From: Oscillospiraceae bacterium | Lineage (GTDB): Bacteria > Bacillota > Clostridia > Oscillospirales > Oscillospiraceae | NCBI GenBank assembly: GCA_017452505.1 | Contig: JAFTMI010000003.1 | Location: forward strand, 62,001-126,000 | Reading direction: 5' to 3' | DNA length: 64,000 nt | In this document: piece by piece, positions 8,198-15,599 of the stretch | Layout of the letters: every line of letters starts with the position of its first letter | Numbering within the stretch: position 1 is the first letter of the stretch | Made by a program: the position numbers and the translations under genes | The notes under the pieces: model-generated | Told to the model about the DNA's origin: nothing | The model's input: the letters and a program-made list of their open reading frames with translations, nothing else | The model's database searches: none

Positions 8198-8231
8198 AAA
8201 AAGCAGCTTGTCACTCGACAAGCTGCTTTTT
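8198..8231. terminator. Bidirectional terminator between gpsA and ychF
   Basis: A 15-bp stem AAAAAGCAGCTTGTC/GACAAGCTGCTTTTT with loop ACTC, symmetric A/T tracts, between the convergent stop codons. Confidence 0.93.
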
Positions 8232-8233
8232 GC

Positions 8234-9331
8234 TTACACATTAAACAGGAAGTTGACGATGTCGCCGTCCTTCATCACATATTCCTTGCCCTCGCTGCGG
8301 ACAAGGCCCTTGGCTTTGGCGTTTGCCATGGTGCCCTGCTCCTTCATATCGGTGAAGGCGATGACCTCGGCACGGATGAAGCCACGCTCGAAGTCGGTGT
8401 GGATCTTGCCGGCGGCCTGAGGCGCTTTCGTGCCCTTCTTGATAGTCCAGGCACGGCACTCGTCTGCGCCTGCTGTGAGGAAGGAGATAAGGCCCAACAG
8501 TGCGTAGGAGGACTTGATCAGCCGGTCCAAACCGGACTCAGCCACACCCAGCTCTTCCATAAACATTGCCTTTTCCTCGGGATCGTCCAGCTCGGCAATA
8601 TCAGCCTCCAGCTTGGCGCAGATGGGGATCAGCTCGCTGCCCTCGGCAGCGGCCAGTTCCTTCACTGCCATATAATGGCGGTTGTTTTCCGGCTCGTTGA
8701 TCTCGTTTTCTGCCAGGTTTGCCACATAAATGGTCTTCTTCAGCGTCAGCAGATCGGAGGTGGCAATGAGGGCCATATCGTCTTCGCTGCCGTCAAAGGT
8801 GCGGGCAAGCTTGCCCTCATTCAGGTGAGCCAGCAGCTCGGTGAACAAGTCTGCCTCCCGGGCGAACTTCTTATCGCCGCCCTTCATAGCCTTCTGGGCT
8901 TTGTCGATGCGGCGCTCCACCATCTCAATGTCAGCCATCACCAACTCCAGGTTGATGATGTCGATGTCACGGAGGGGATCGGTGCTGCCTTCCACGTGGG
9001 TCACATTGGAGTCTTCAAAGCAGCGGACCACATGGACGATGGCGTCGGTGGTACGGATGTTAGAAAGGAACTTGTTGCCCAGGCCTTCACCCTTGGATGC
9101 ACCCTTTACAAGACCTGCGATGTCCACGAACTCGATCACCGCGGGGGTGAGCTTCTTGGGATTGTGGAGCTCAGCCAGCCAGTCAAGCCGCTCGTCGGGC
9201 ACGCTCACCACGCCTACATTGGGGTCGATGGTGCAGAATGCGTAGTTGTCAGCAGGCACGCCTGCATTGGTGATTGCGTTAAACAGAGTGGACTTGCCTA
9301 CATTGGGCAGTCCCACGATACCTAATTTCAT
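8234..9331 (-). CDS. ychF: Redox-regulated ribosome-binding ATPase YchF
   Basis: A 365-residue Obg-family P-loop protein, universally conserved and cytoplasmic. It has the G1 loop GLPNVGKSTLFN near residues 7-18, DPNVG near 37, the G3-type DIAGLVKGASKGEGLGNKFL near 69-88, and a C-terminal TGS-type domain rich in ECRAWTI and HTDFERGFI. The normally conserved NxxE specificity region allows ATP use in this family. It is a single gene with its own promoter. Confidence 0.97.
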   Translation of the reverse strand: MKLGIVGLPNVGKSTLFNAITNAGVPADNYAFCTIDPNVGVVSVPDERLDWLAELHNPKKLTPAVIEFVDIAGLVKGASKGEGLGNKFLSNIRTTDAIVHVVRCFEDSNVTHVEGSTDPLRDIDIINLELVMADIEMVERRIDKAQKAMKGGDKKFAREADLFTELLAHLNEGKLARTFDGSEDDMALIATSDLLTLKKTIYVANLAENEINEPENNRHYMAVKELAAAEGSELIPICAKLEADIAELDDPEEKAMFMEELGVAESGLDRLIKSSYALLGLISFLTAGADECRAWTIKKGTKAPQAAGKIHTDFERGFIRAEVIAFTDMKEQGTMANAKAKGLVRSEGKEYVMKDGDIVNFLFNV

Positions 9332-9361
9332 TATTTATCTCCTTTTCGATTCAATACAGCC

Positions 9362-9389
9362 ATTATAGCACAAAAATATCCATTTTCAA
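9362..9389 (-). promoter_or_regulatory. Sigma-A promoter of ychF
   Basis: On the minus strand TTGAAA, a 16-bp spacer and TATAAT with an upstream TG (extended -10), about 30 bases before the ychF start codon. Confidence 0.75.
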
Positions 9390-9398
9390 GATAAAAAA

Positions 9399-9423
9399 CC
9401 GCCGATGCAAAATGCATCGGCGG
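9399..9423 (-). terminator. Terminator of the DUF4430 lipoprotein gene
   Basis: An 11-bp stem CCGCCGATGCA/TGCATCGGCGG read on the minus strand and followed there by a run of Ts (the A tract at 9392-9398). It starts 11 bases beyond the stop codon. Confidence 0.85.
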
Positions 9424-9433
9424 CTTCGTGCAA

Positions 9434-9919
9434 TTAAGCGGGGGTCTTTACAAAGGCATAGGTCGCGGTGGGGTCGATTTCGGTTTGATCCACACCCTTG
9501 GTGGCATATTCGCCATTGGTGTAGAACGCCCAGTAGGCTTTGTCCTTGTTGTAGTCTGCGGTAATACCGTTGACGGAGTTCACCATCAGGCCGTAAGGAC
9601 CTTCTTCACCGGCAATCAGACCCACTTCCAGCAGAGCTTCGCCCACAATGGTCTTGTCGGTCTTGACTAAGAACTTGGTGGTCTTGCCGTCCAAGTCGGT
9701 CACTTCAAAGTTGAAGGCGGTCTTGCCCTCGCCCTTTTCGGTCACCTGGGTGGGGACTTCTTCCAAAATACCCTTGGTGGCTTCGGTCTGGGTGGTCGTT
9801 GCCGGGGTTTTGGGGGTTTCTTTTTTGTCGCTGCAACCTGTTGCAAGAAGTGCCATAGCCGCAATCAGCACGATGCAAAGGGTGAACGACAGAAGCTTGC
9901 GCATACTGTTTTTGTTCAT
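9434..9919 (-). CDS. DUF4430 (transcobalamin-like) lipoprotein
   Basis: A 161-residue exported lipoprotein. The signal peptide is followed by lipobox LLATGC, placing the anchoring Cys near residue 29. After a Thr/Pro-rich linker comes a DUF4430-type domain (the transcobalamin C-terminal-like fold), recognised by VGEALLEVGL, YGLMVNSVNGI, KAYWAFYTNGEYATKGVD and the closing YAFVKTP. Relatives sit beside cobalamin or other ECF uptake genes and probably capture the corrinoid at the surface. The start is set by AAGGAG. A cobalamin riboswitch precedes it, and an ECF transporter diverges. The role in B12 capture is inferred from domain plus riboswitch. Confidence 0.85.
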   Translation of the reverse strand: MNKNSMRKLLSFTLCIVLIAAMALLATGCSDKKETPKTPATTTQTEATKGILEEVPTQVTEKGEGKTAFNFEVTDLDGKTTKFLVKTDKTIVGEALLEVGLIAGEEGPYGLMVNSVNGITADYNKDKAYWAFYTNGEYATKGVDQTEIDPTATYAFVKTPA

Positions 9920-9945
9920 AATTCTTTGCTCCTTAAATTGTATTT

Positions 9946-10146
9946 CCCGCAAAGCCGTGTCGCGCAGCCTGTATGCGGGTTTTGCTGTCCGGATATTCCG
10001 ACTTGGCGCACAGCCATCCGGCCTTCTCGGAAGATTCCAATGGCCTTGTCCCGGTGCTTGCGGCAGCCCCGGTAAGAACGGCGGTATCAAGCGCTTCACG
10101 GCGACGGACTCGTACAGGGATCACACCTGTTTCCCCTAACAGCATA
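9946..10146 (-). promoter_or_regulatory. Cobalamin riboswitch upstream of the DUF4430 lipoprotein gene
   Basis: Read on the minus strand, the leader has the conserved cobalamin-aptamer blocks in order: TTAGGGGAA then CAGGTGTGATCCCTG, GTCCGTCGCCGTGA, the arm CATTGG...CCGAGAAGG, and the B12-box-like GCCAAGTCGGAATATCCGG. TGCTGT at the 5' end can pair with ACAGCA at the 3' end to close the core (about 9982-10146). A further hairpin, CCCGCA...TGCGGG, at 9946-9979 lies between core and ribosome site and is the probable expression platform. It has no T tract, so control of translation is likely. This is a recognised class; the boundaries are approximate. Confidence 0.88.
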
Positions 10147-10149
10147 TTT

Positions 10150-10178
10150 AGCATAGCACTTACCAATGGGAAAAGCAA
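10150..10178 (-). promoter_or_regulatory. Promoter of the minus-strand cobalamin riboswitch leader
   Basis: On the minus strand TTGCTT, a 17-bp spacer and TATGCT, immediately upstream of the aptamer. Confidence 0.6.
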
Positions 10179-10246
10179 GGGCTTGTAAAAAATTATTTGC
10201 CTTTTGCGGCAGAATATGATAGACTATCTCTGCAAATGAATAGTGT

Positions 10247-10465
10247 AAAGCCACAGCGGAACATTGGAATGGGAAAATCCCAGCGGTACCAAGCCGCCGT
10301 AGACGGACATAAGCCGCCTGTTTTCATTGGGCAACCGAGAAGAGAGCAGGCAAATGGCGTCCGGAGCCGGAATACGAGCTGTGACTTTTGACCGGATGGC
10401 TCTTGGGGACTGCCGACCGGTGCGTTTTGCTGTGCAAGGAGTCCCTTTTTGGGGCTCCTTTTTAT
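10247..10465 (+). promoter_or_regulatory. Cobalamin riboswitch with intrinsic terminator controlling the ECF operon
   Basis: The leader carries AAAGCCACAG (10247-10256), which pairs with CTGTGACTTT (10379-10388) to close the core. Inside are the cobalamin-aptamer-like CGGAACATTGGAATGGGAA, GCGGTACCAAGCCGCCGT, an arm CATTGG...CCGAGAAG matching the minus-strand riboswitch, and the B12-box-like GGAGCCGGAATACGAGC. Downstream, AGGAGTCCC/GGGGCTCCT followed by TTTTTA (10437-10465) is an intrinsic terminator. GGGACT at 10405-10410 can pair with AGTCCC and act as antiterminator. This fits transcription shut-off by cobalamin. The aptamer diverges more from consensus than its neighbour. Confidence 0.8.
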
Positions 10466-10480
10466 TTGGGAGGAAAAACT

Positions 10481-11374
10481 ATGAAAGGAAACCGCCAACT
10501 GCATGATGCCTTCTCCAAGCGCCATCCGGCGGTGAACTTTGTGTTTTTCCTGGGTGTGATCGTGGCATCGGCGCTGATCCAGCATCCGGCCTATGTGCTG
10601 GCAGGCTTTGTTACAGGTGCGATTTACTACTTGATGCTAAACGGCGCCAAGGGGCTTAAATTTTTATTGCTGCTTTTGCCGGTTTTTGTGTTTGTGGCGG
10701 CCATTAACCCACTGTTCAATACCGACGGACAAAGAATATTGTGCCATGTTTTCGGCAGACCCTATACCTATGAGGCGCTCCTTTACGGCTTGGCTCTGTC
10801 AGGAGTGATCGTGGTGATGCTGTTGTGGTTCGGCTGCTATAACCAGGTACTGACCGGAGATAAATTTACAAGCCTGTTCGGCAATTTGATCCCGGCTATA
10901 TCCCTGCTGCTGGTAATGGTATTCCGTATGGTGCCCAATTTTATTCGCAAGGCCCGGCAGTTTGCCGGCGCGAGAAAGTCCATAGGCAAGGGCGCGGGGG
11001 AGAATGCCACCGCCAAAGAAAAAGTGACCGATGGCCTGACCCTGTTGGGGGCGCTGACCACCTGGGCCTTGGAGGGCAGTGTGGTCACCGGCGATTCCAT
11101 GCGTGCCCGGGGCTACGGCACAGCCAAGCGGTCAAGCTTTATGATCTACCGTATGACCCTCAGCGATTGGCTGCTGATGGCTGCAATGGTGTTGCTTTTG
11201 GGGCTGACCTTAGTGGCGGCTTACTTTGGACAAACGGCGGCTGCGTTTACCCCGGTTATGGAAATTGCTCCGGTGTCCTGGGGAATTTGCTCCTACACGC
11301 TGTTTTTGATGATACCCATACTTTACCACTGGAAGGAGGCTGCTCAATGGTACATTTCCAGATCGAAAATCTGA
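10481..11374 (+). CDS. ecfT: ECF transporter transmembrane protein EcfT
   Basis: A 297-residue membrane protein, the T component linking substrate-binding S protein to the ATPases in energy-coupling factor importers. The N-terminal HPAVNFVFFLGVI and several membrane segments are followed by the coupling region with the ARG motif MRARGYG near residue 208; a second motif, FRMVPNFIRKARQFAGARKS, lies near 150. The ATG at 10481 follows GGGAGG. The riboswitch upstream and the DUF4430 protein nearby point to cobalamin. The 3' end overlaps the ATPase gene by 28 bp. Confidence 0.88.
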   Translation: MKGNRQLHDAFSKRHPAVNFVFFLGVIVASALIQHPAYVLAGFVTGAIYYLMLNGAKGLKFLLLLLPVFVFVAAINPLFNTDGQRILCHVFGRPYTYEALLYGLALSGVIVVMLLWFGCYNQVLTGDKFTSLFGNLIPAISLLLVMVFRMVPNFIRKARQFAGARKSIGKGAGENATAKEKVTDGLTLLGALTTWALEGSVVTGDSMRARGYGTAKRSSFMIYRMTLSDWLLMAAMVLLLGLTLVAAYFGQTAAAFTPVMEIAPVSWGICSYTLFLMIPILYHWKEAAQWYISRSKI

Positions 11375-12996
11375 GCTTTGCTTACCCTACCGCTGAGGGT
11401 CGGGAGAGCCTTAAAAATGTAAATCTCACCATAGAAAAGGGCGAGTATATTGTCCTGTGCGGTGCCTCCGGCAGCGGTAAAACCACCCTTTTGCGGCAGT
11501 TAAAGTCCGTCCTTGCCCCCCACGGCAAGAAAGATGGTCAAATCCTCTTTAACGGCATTCCCTTAGAACAGGTGAGCCAGCGGGAACAATCCGCCAAGAT
11601 CGGCTATGTGATGCAGAATCCCGAGGAGCAGATCGTCACCGACAAGGTGTGGCACGAGTTGGCCTTTGGGTTGGAATCTTTGGGCTGCGACCAAAAGACT
11701 ATGCGTGCCCGGGTGGCGGAAATGGCCTGCTATTTCGGTATCCAGGATTGGTTCCATAAGGATGTGGAGATTCTTTCCGGCGGACAAAAGCAGCTGCTGA
11801 ATTTGGCATCCATTATGGCAATGCAGCCGGAGGTGCTGATTTTAGACGAACCTACCAGCCAGTTAGATCCTCTTGCAGCCTCGGATTTCTTAAATACTGT
11901 TCGCAAGATCAATACAGAGCTGGGCACGACTGTCATCATCACCGAGCATCGCCTGGAGGATATTTTTCCCTATGCCGACCGGGCTATCGTGATGGATGCT
12001 GGCCGGGTGATCGCTGATGATACCCCCCGCAATATCGGCAAACTTCTCTATACGCAGAAAAACCATATGTTTGCCGCCATGCCCACCCCCGTGCGGGTGT
12101 TTTACGGCGGAGAAGGAGAAGGGGATTGCCCCCTCACTGTCCGGGAGGGAAGAACCTGGCTGAGCAAAACTTGTCCTGACCCCAAGGTAAATACGCTGCC
12201 CATAGAGGAATTGCCGGCAGGCAAGGATATTGCCCTTTCGCTGCAAAATCTGTGGTTCCGTTATGAAAAGGATAGCCCGGATGTGCTCCGGGGCGTTACA
12301 GCAGAAGTGCAGGTGGGCAGCTTGTACGCCATCGTGGGCGGCAACGGCGCCGGTAAGTCTACCATGCTGAAAGCAGTTTGCGGCATTTGCAAGCCCTACC
12401 GGGGAAGCGTAAAGGTCTTCGGCAAGCCGGTGGCAAAGTATAAGTCCGCGGAATTGTTCGGCGGCTGCTTAGCTATGCTGCCCCAAGATCCCAAGAGCCT
12501 GTTTGTGAAAAAGACTGTCCGGGAAGAGCTGGAAGAAATGACCGCTGACCGGGAAAAGATCGCAGAAATCACCAAAATCTGTGAGATCGAGAACCTGTTG
12601 GACAGCCATCCTTATGACCTGTCCGGCGGTGAGCAGCAGCGCTCTGCTTTGGCAAAGGTGCTGCTGACAAGCCCCAAATTGCTGCTTCTCGACGAGCCCA
12701 CCAAGGGCATTGACAGTATCTTTAAGGAGAAGTTGGCGGATATATTATGTAAACTGCAAAAGCAAGGCATCACCATTGTGATGGTTTCCCACGATGTGGA
12801 GTTCTGCGCCAAATATGCAGATATGGTCAGTATGTTCTTTGACGGTCAAATTTTGACCACTGACACGCCCCGGCGGTTCTTCGGAAGCAACAGCTTCTAC
12901 ACCACCGCCGCAAACCGTATGAGCCGGCACATCTTCTCTATGGCAGTCACCGCCGAGGATGTGGTGCAGCTGTACCGGAAAAACAGGGAGGGATAA
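11347..12996 (+). CDS. ECF transporter ATPase, two ABC domains fused (EcfA1A2)
   Basis: A 549-residue protein carrying both ATPase halves of an ECF importer in one chain. Domain 1 has Walker A GASGSGKTT near residue 39, signature LSGGQKQ near 140 and Walker B VLILDEPTSQLD near 161. Domain 2 has Walker A GGNGAGKST near 331, signature LSGGEQQR near 426 and Walker B LLLLDEPTKGID near 446. A linker of about 40 residues separates them. The ATG at 11347 has GGAGG upstream and lies within ecfT, so translation is coupled. The fusion replaces the separate EcfA and EcfA' of most Firmicutes. Confidence 0.93.
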   Translation: MVHFQIENLSFAYPTAEGRESLKNVNLTIEKGEYIVLCGASGSGKTTLLRQLKSVLAPHGKKDGQILFNGIPLEQVSQREQSAKIGYVMQNPEEQIVTDKVWHELAFGLESLGCDQKTMRARVAEMACYFGIQDWFHKDVEILSGGQKQLLNLASIMAMQPEVLILDEPTSQLDPLAASDFLNTVRKINTELGTTVIITEHRLEDIFPYADRAIVMDAGRVIADDTPRNIGKLLYTQKNHMFAAMPTPVRVFYGGEGEGDCPLTVREGRTWLSKTCPDPKVNTLPIEELPAGKDIALSLQNLWFRYEKDSPDVLRGVTAEVQVGSLYAIVGGNGAGKSTMLKAVCGICKPYRGSVKVFGKPVAKYKSAELFGGCLAMLPQDPKSLFVKKTVREELEEMTADREKIAEITKICEIENLLDSHPYDLSGGEQQRSALAKVLLTSPKLLLLDEPTKGIDSIFKEKLADILCKLQKQGITIVMVSHDVEFCAKYADMVSMFFDGQILTTDTPRRFFGSNSFYTTAANRMSRHIFSMAVTAEDVVQLYRKNREG

Positions 12997-12998
12997 AG

Positions 12999-13688
12999 AT
13001 GAAAAAATCCCATATTGCCACGTTAATTACATTTTTTTTGCTGATCCCGGCGACCCTCTTTTTGGGAACGAAGCTGCCCGGACGGACCTATTATATTACG
13101 GGAACGATGATCATTTTGGAGTTGATGATCCCCTTTTTTATGGCCTTTGAGGGCCGTAAGCCCCAGGCCAGGGAGCTGGTGATCATTGCGGTGCTCAGCG
13201 CCATTGCCATTGCCGGCCGGGTGCTGATCCCCATTCCGGATTTTAAGGCGATTTTTGCTGTGATTATGCTTGCGGGCATTGCTTTTGGCCCGGAAACGGG
13301 CTTTATGGTGGGCGCTATCGCCGCCTTTGGCAGCAATTTCGTTTATGGCCAGGGTGCCTATACCCCTTGGCAGATGTTCAGCTACGGCGCTGCCGGTATG
13401 CTGAGCGGCTTTGCTTTTGGAAAAGGAAGACTGCCCAGAAAAGCCTGGCTGATGGGCATATTCGGCTTTGTCACTGTGGTGCTGGTGGTTGGCCCGATCT
13501 TAGACAGTATGAGCTTCTTTTTGGGCTTTGTGAAGCCCAGCCTGGAGGCTTTTGGCATTGTGTTTATCCCGGGCTTTGCCCATAATTGCATCAGCGGCCT
13601 GTGTACGGCGGCGGTGATGCTGATTTTTGGCAAGCCGTTCCTCGGTATATTAAATCGCATTCAGGTGAAATACGGAATGCTGGATTAG
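12999..13688 (+). CDS. ECF transporter S component (probable cobalamin, CbrT-like)
   Basis: A 229-residue membrane protein with six hydrophobic segments and the S-component features of an N-terminal LVIIAVLSAIAIAGRVL helix and AFGPETGFMVGAIAAFGSNF. It starts two bases after the ATPase stop with a GGGAGGG site. It is the substrate-binding subunit. Specificity for cobalamin is inferred from the two cobalamin riboswitches and the DUF4430 lipoprotein, not from the sequence itself. Confidence 0.82.
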   Translation: MKKSHIATLITFFLLIPATLFLGTKLPGRTYYITGTMIILELMIPFFMAFEGRKPQARELVIIAVLSAIAIAGRVLIPIPDFKAIFAVIMLAGIAFGPETGFMVGAIAAFGSNFVYGQGAYTPWQMFSYGAAGMLSGFAFGKGRLPRKAWLMGIFGFVTVVLVVGPILDSMSFFLGFVKPSLEAFGIVFIPGFAHNCISGLCTAAVMLIFGKPFLGILNRIQVKYGMLD

Positions 13689-13704
13689 AAGGAATATTGC
13701 AATG

Positions 13705-13740
13705 ACGCTACGGTAAGGAAATCTTTTCCGTAGCGTTTTT
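13705..13740 (+). terminator. Terminator of the ECF operon
   Basis: Nine-bp stem ACGCTACGG/CCGTAGCGT with a 14-base loop and TTTTT. Confidence 0.85.
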
Positions 13741-13744
13741 AGGC

Positions 13745-13773
13745 TTGCGGGAAGGGGAATATTGTGCTATAAT
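13745..13773 (+). promoter_or_regulatory. Promoter of the cell-wall-repeat carboxypeptidase gene
   Basis: TTGCGG (13745-13750), a 17-bp spacer and TATAAT (13768-13773), with an extended -10 TG. Confidence 0.75.
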
Positions 13774-13807
13774 GGTCGAAATTGCGATTATATGGAGGTA
13801 GGCTTCC

Positions 13808-14968
13808 TTGAGAAAAGGTATAAAGATAGGGATAGCGTTGTTGGTTGTGGCGCTGATTTTGACAGCCGGCGCGTTTTTTTTGCCCCGCGATGTATTTAAG
13901 ATTGAGCATACAGATGAGTTCGGTTGGAGCGTCAGAGCTGGCGCAATCTGCTATTTAGATAAAAACGGAAAGCCATTGCTGGGCTGGCAGGAGATTGAAG
14001 GCAACCGGTATTATTTTGTTCCCGATGCAGGTATCCGCGCCACCGACTGGATCCAGATTGGTACTAATCGGTATTATTTTGACGAAAACGGTATTATGCA
14101 AACCGGCTGGCAGACCATTGCCGGCAAGCAGTATTACTTCGCTGAGGATGGACGTGTTGTGACCGGCTGGACGGAAGTGGACGGTATACAGTACTGCTTT
14201 GGCAAAGACGGTGTTGCTTTGGAAGGCTGGTTTGAAGACGAAACCGGAAAGTATTACTTAGATGAAAAAGGTGTACCTGCAGTAGGCCTGCAGGAAATCG
14301 ATGGTAAGCGTTACTGGTTCGATGAAGACGGCCGACCGGTTACCGGCTGGATGGAACAGGACGGAGAGAAATATTATTGCAAGGAAGATGGCGAAGTGGC
14401 CGTGGGTCAAGTAGAGATAGACGGCGTGAACCACTTCTTTACTTCCAAGGGAAAGTATGTTCTGCTGGTCAATAGGGAAAATCCTGTGCCGGATACTTAT
14501 GAGCTGAATTTGGTAGGCTATGGCGAATATCAAATGGACAGCGATGCAAAAGTGGCCTTGGAACAAATGCGTAAAGACTGCCCCTATCCTACGACGATTG
14601 ATAATATCTATCGGTCTAAGGAACAGCAGGAGCATGTGTGGAATTCCGGCGTAAAAAGGCGAATGGCCTTGGGCATGACCAAGCGAGAAGCTGAGGAAGA
14701 AACGGCCAAGTGGGCTATGACACCCGGCCACAGTGAGCATCAGACCGGTCTTGCGGTGGATTTATTTGGCTCGGAAGAAGCCCGGAAATGGATGGAAGAG
14801 CACTGCTGGGACTACGGATTTATTGTTCGTTATCCTGAGGGCAAGGCGGAGTTTACCGGCATTGCCTATGAGTATTGGCACTTCCGCTATGTGGGAACTG
14901 AGCTTGCCCTGGAACTGAAAGAACTGGGCATGTGCATGGAAGAATATATGCAAATGCTGACCGAATAA
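13808..14968 (+). CDS. D-alanyl-D-alanine carboxypeptidase (M15B/VanY-like) with cell-wall-binding repeats
   Basis: A 386-residue exported peptidoglycan enzyme. The N-terminal hydrophobic segment (about residues 5-26) acts as signal or anchor. Residues about 45-220 hold roughly eight aromatic repeats of 20 residues (pattern GWQEIxGxRYYFxxxG), as in choline- or glucan-binding modules. The C-terminal domain has the M15B zinc motifs SEHQTGLAVDLF (S-x-H-x-x-G-x-A-x-D) and EYWHFRY. It trims D-Ala from stem peptides. Start: TTG at 13808, nine bases after GGAGG; no in-frame ATG fits. The following gene starts 10 bases after its stop. Confidence 0.9.
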   Translation: MRKGIKIGIALLVVALILTAGAFFLPRDVFKIEHTDEFGWSVRAGAICYLDKNGKPLLGWQEIEGNRYYFVPDAGIRATDWIQIGTNRYYFDENGIMQTGWQTIAGKQYYFAEDGRVVTGWTEVDGIQYCFGKDGVALEGWFEDETGKYYLDEKGVPAVGLQEIDGKRYWFDEDGRPVTGWMEQDGEKYYCKEDGEVAVGQVEIDGVNHFFTSKGKYVLLVNRENPVPDTYELNLVGYGEYQMDSDAKVALEQMRKDCPYPTTIDNIYRSKEQQEHVWNSGVKRRMALGMTKREAEEETAKWAMTPGHSEHQTGLAVDLFGSEEARKWMEEHCWDYGFIVRYPEGKAEFTGIAYEYWHFRYVGTELALELKELGMCMEEYMQMLTE

Positions 14969-14978
14969 GGAGAAAGAG

Positions 14979-15560
14979 ATGAAGACGAAAGAATCGATCA
15001 TCAAGACAGTTCTGGTCACGCTGACTTGTGCGCTGATTGCTTTGATGGTAATCGTTTTGCTCAAAGGCTGGATTGACGGCGACTTCGATTCTTTTGAGAC
15101 CCTGCGGGACTATATCGGCTCTTTTGGCGCATGGGGCCCTGTTGTTTTGATGGTGTTCCAGGCGTTCCAGGTGGTGCTTCCTGTGCTGCCCGGTTTTACG
15201 GGCTGTATTGTCGGCGCGGCGCTGTTTGGTCCGGTGGTTGGTTTTGTGATCAGTTATATCGGTATGTGCGCCGGCTCTATTGCTGCCTACTACTTAGCCA
15301 GAAAATATGGCATAAAATTAGTGAGCAAGCTGGTAAAGATGGAAAGGTACGAAAGGTGGATCGCCCGGATCAACGCCAGCAAAAGCTACACGGTGTTTTT
15401 GCTTGCCTGCATTGTACTGCCGGCCGTGCCGGATGATTTTTTGTGTTTCTTTTCCGGGCTTGTGGATATGCCGCCCAAGAAATTTATTCCTATAATCTTG
15501 GCGGGAAAGCCCTGGTGCATATTGGTCTACTGTATCTTTTCCGCATACTTTATTCCATAA
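14979..15560 (+). CDS. TVP38/TMEM64 (VTT domain) membrane protein
   Basis: A 193-residue integral membrane protein of the DedA/VTT superfamily, probably involved in lipid scrambling or membrane homeostasis. Characteristic stretches are FQAFQVVLPVLPGF near residue 60, GAALFGPVVGFVISYIGMCAGS near 80-101, and the LPAVPDDFLCFFSGL motif near 148. It follows the carboxypeptidase gene in the same transcript with a GGAG site. Confidence 0.88.
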   Translation: MKTKESIIKTVLVTLTCALIALMVIVLLKGWIDGDFDSFETLRDYIGSFGAWGPVVLMVFQAFQVVLPVLPGFTGCIVGAALFGPVVGFVISYIGMCAGSIAAYYLARKYGIKLVSKLVKMERYERWIARINASKSYTVFLLACIVLPAVPDDFLCFFSGLVDMPPKKFIPIILAGKPWCILVYCIFSAYFIP

Positions 15561-15597
15561 AAAATCGCAAGTTCCGAAATGGAACTTGCGATTTTTT
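15560..15597. terminator. Bidirectional terminator between the VTT gene and sdaA
   Basis: A 15-16-bp stem AAAAATCGCAAGTTCC/GGAACTTGCGATTTTTT with a short GAAAT loop between convergent genes. Confidence 0.93.
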
Positions 15598-15599
15598 TA

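Noticed and set aside
8144..9325. Plus-strand 393-codon open frame opposite ychF
   Set aside because: It is antisense to the entire ychF gene, lacks a ribosome site and has no recognisable domain.
13980..14450. CRISPR-like periodic repeats
   Set aside because: The periodicity of about 60 bp comes from coding repeats of a cell-wall-binding protein, not from identical repeats with unique spacers.
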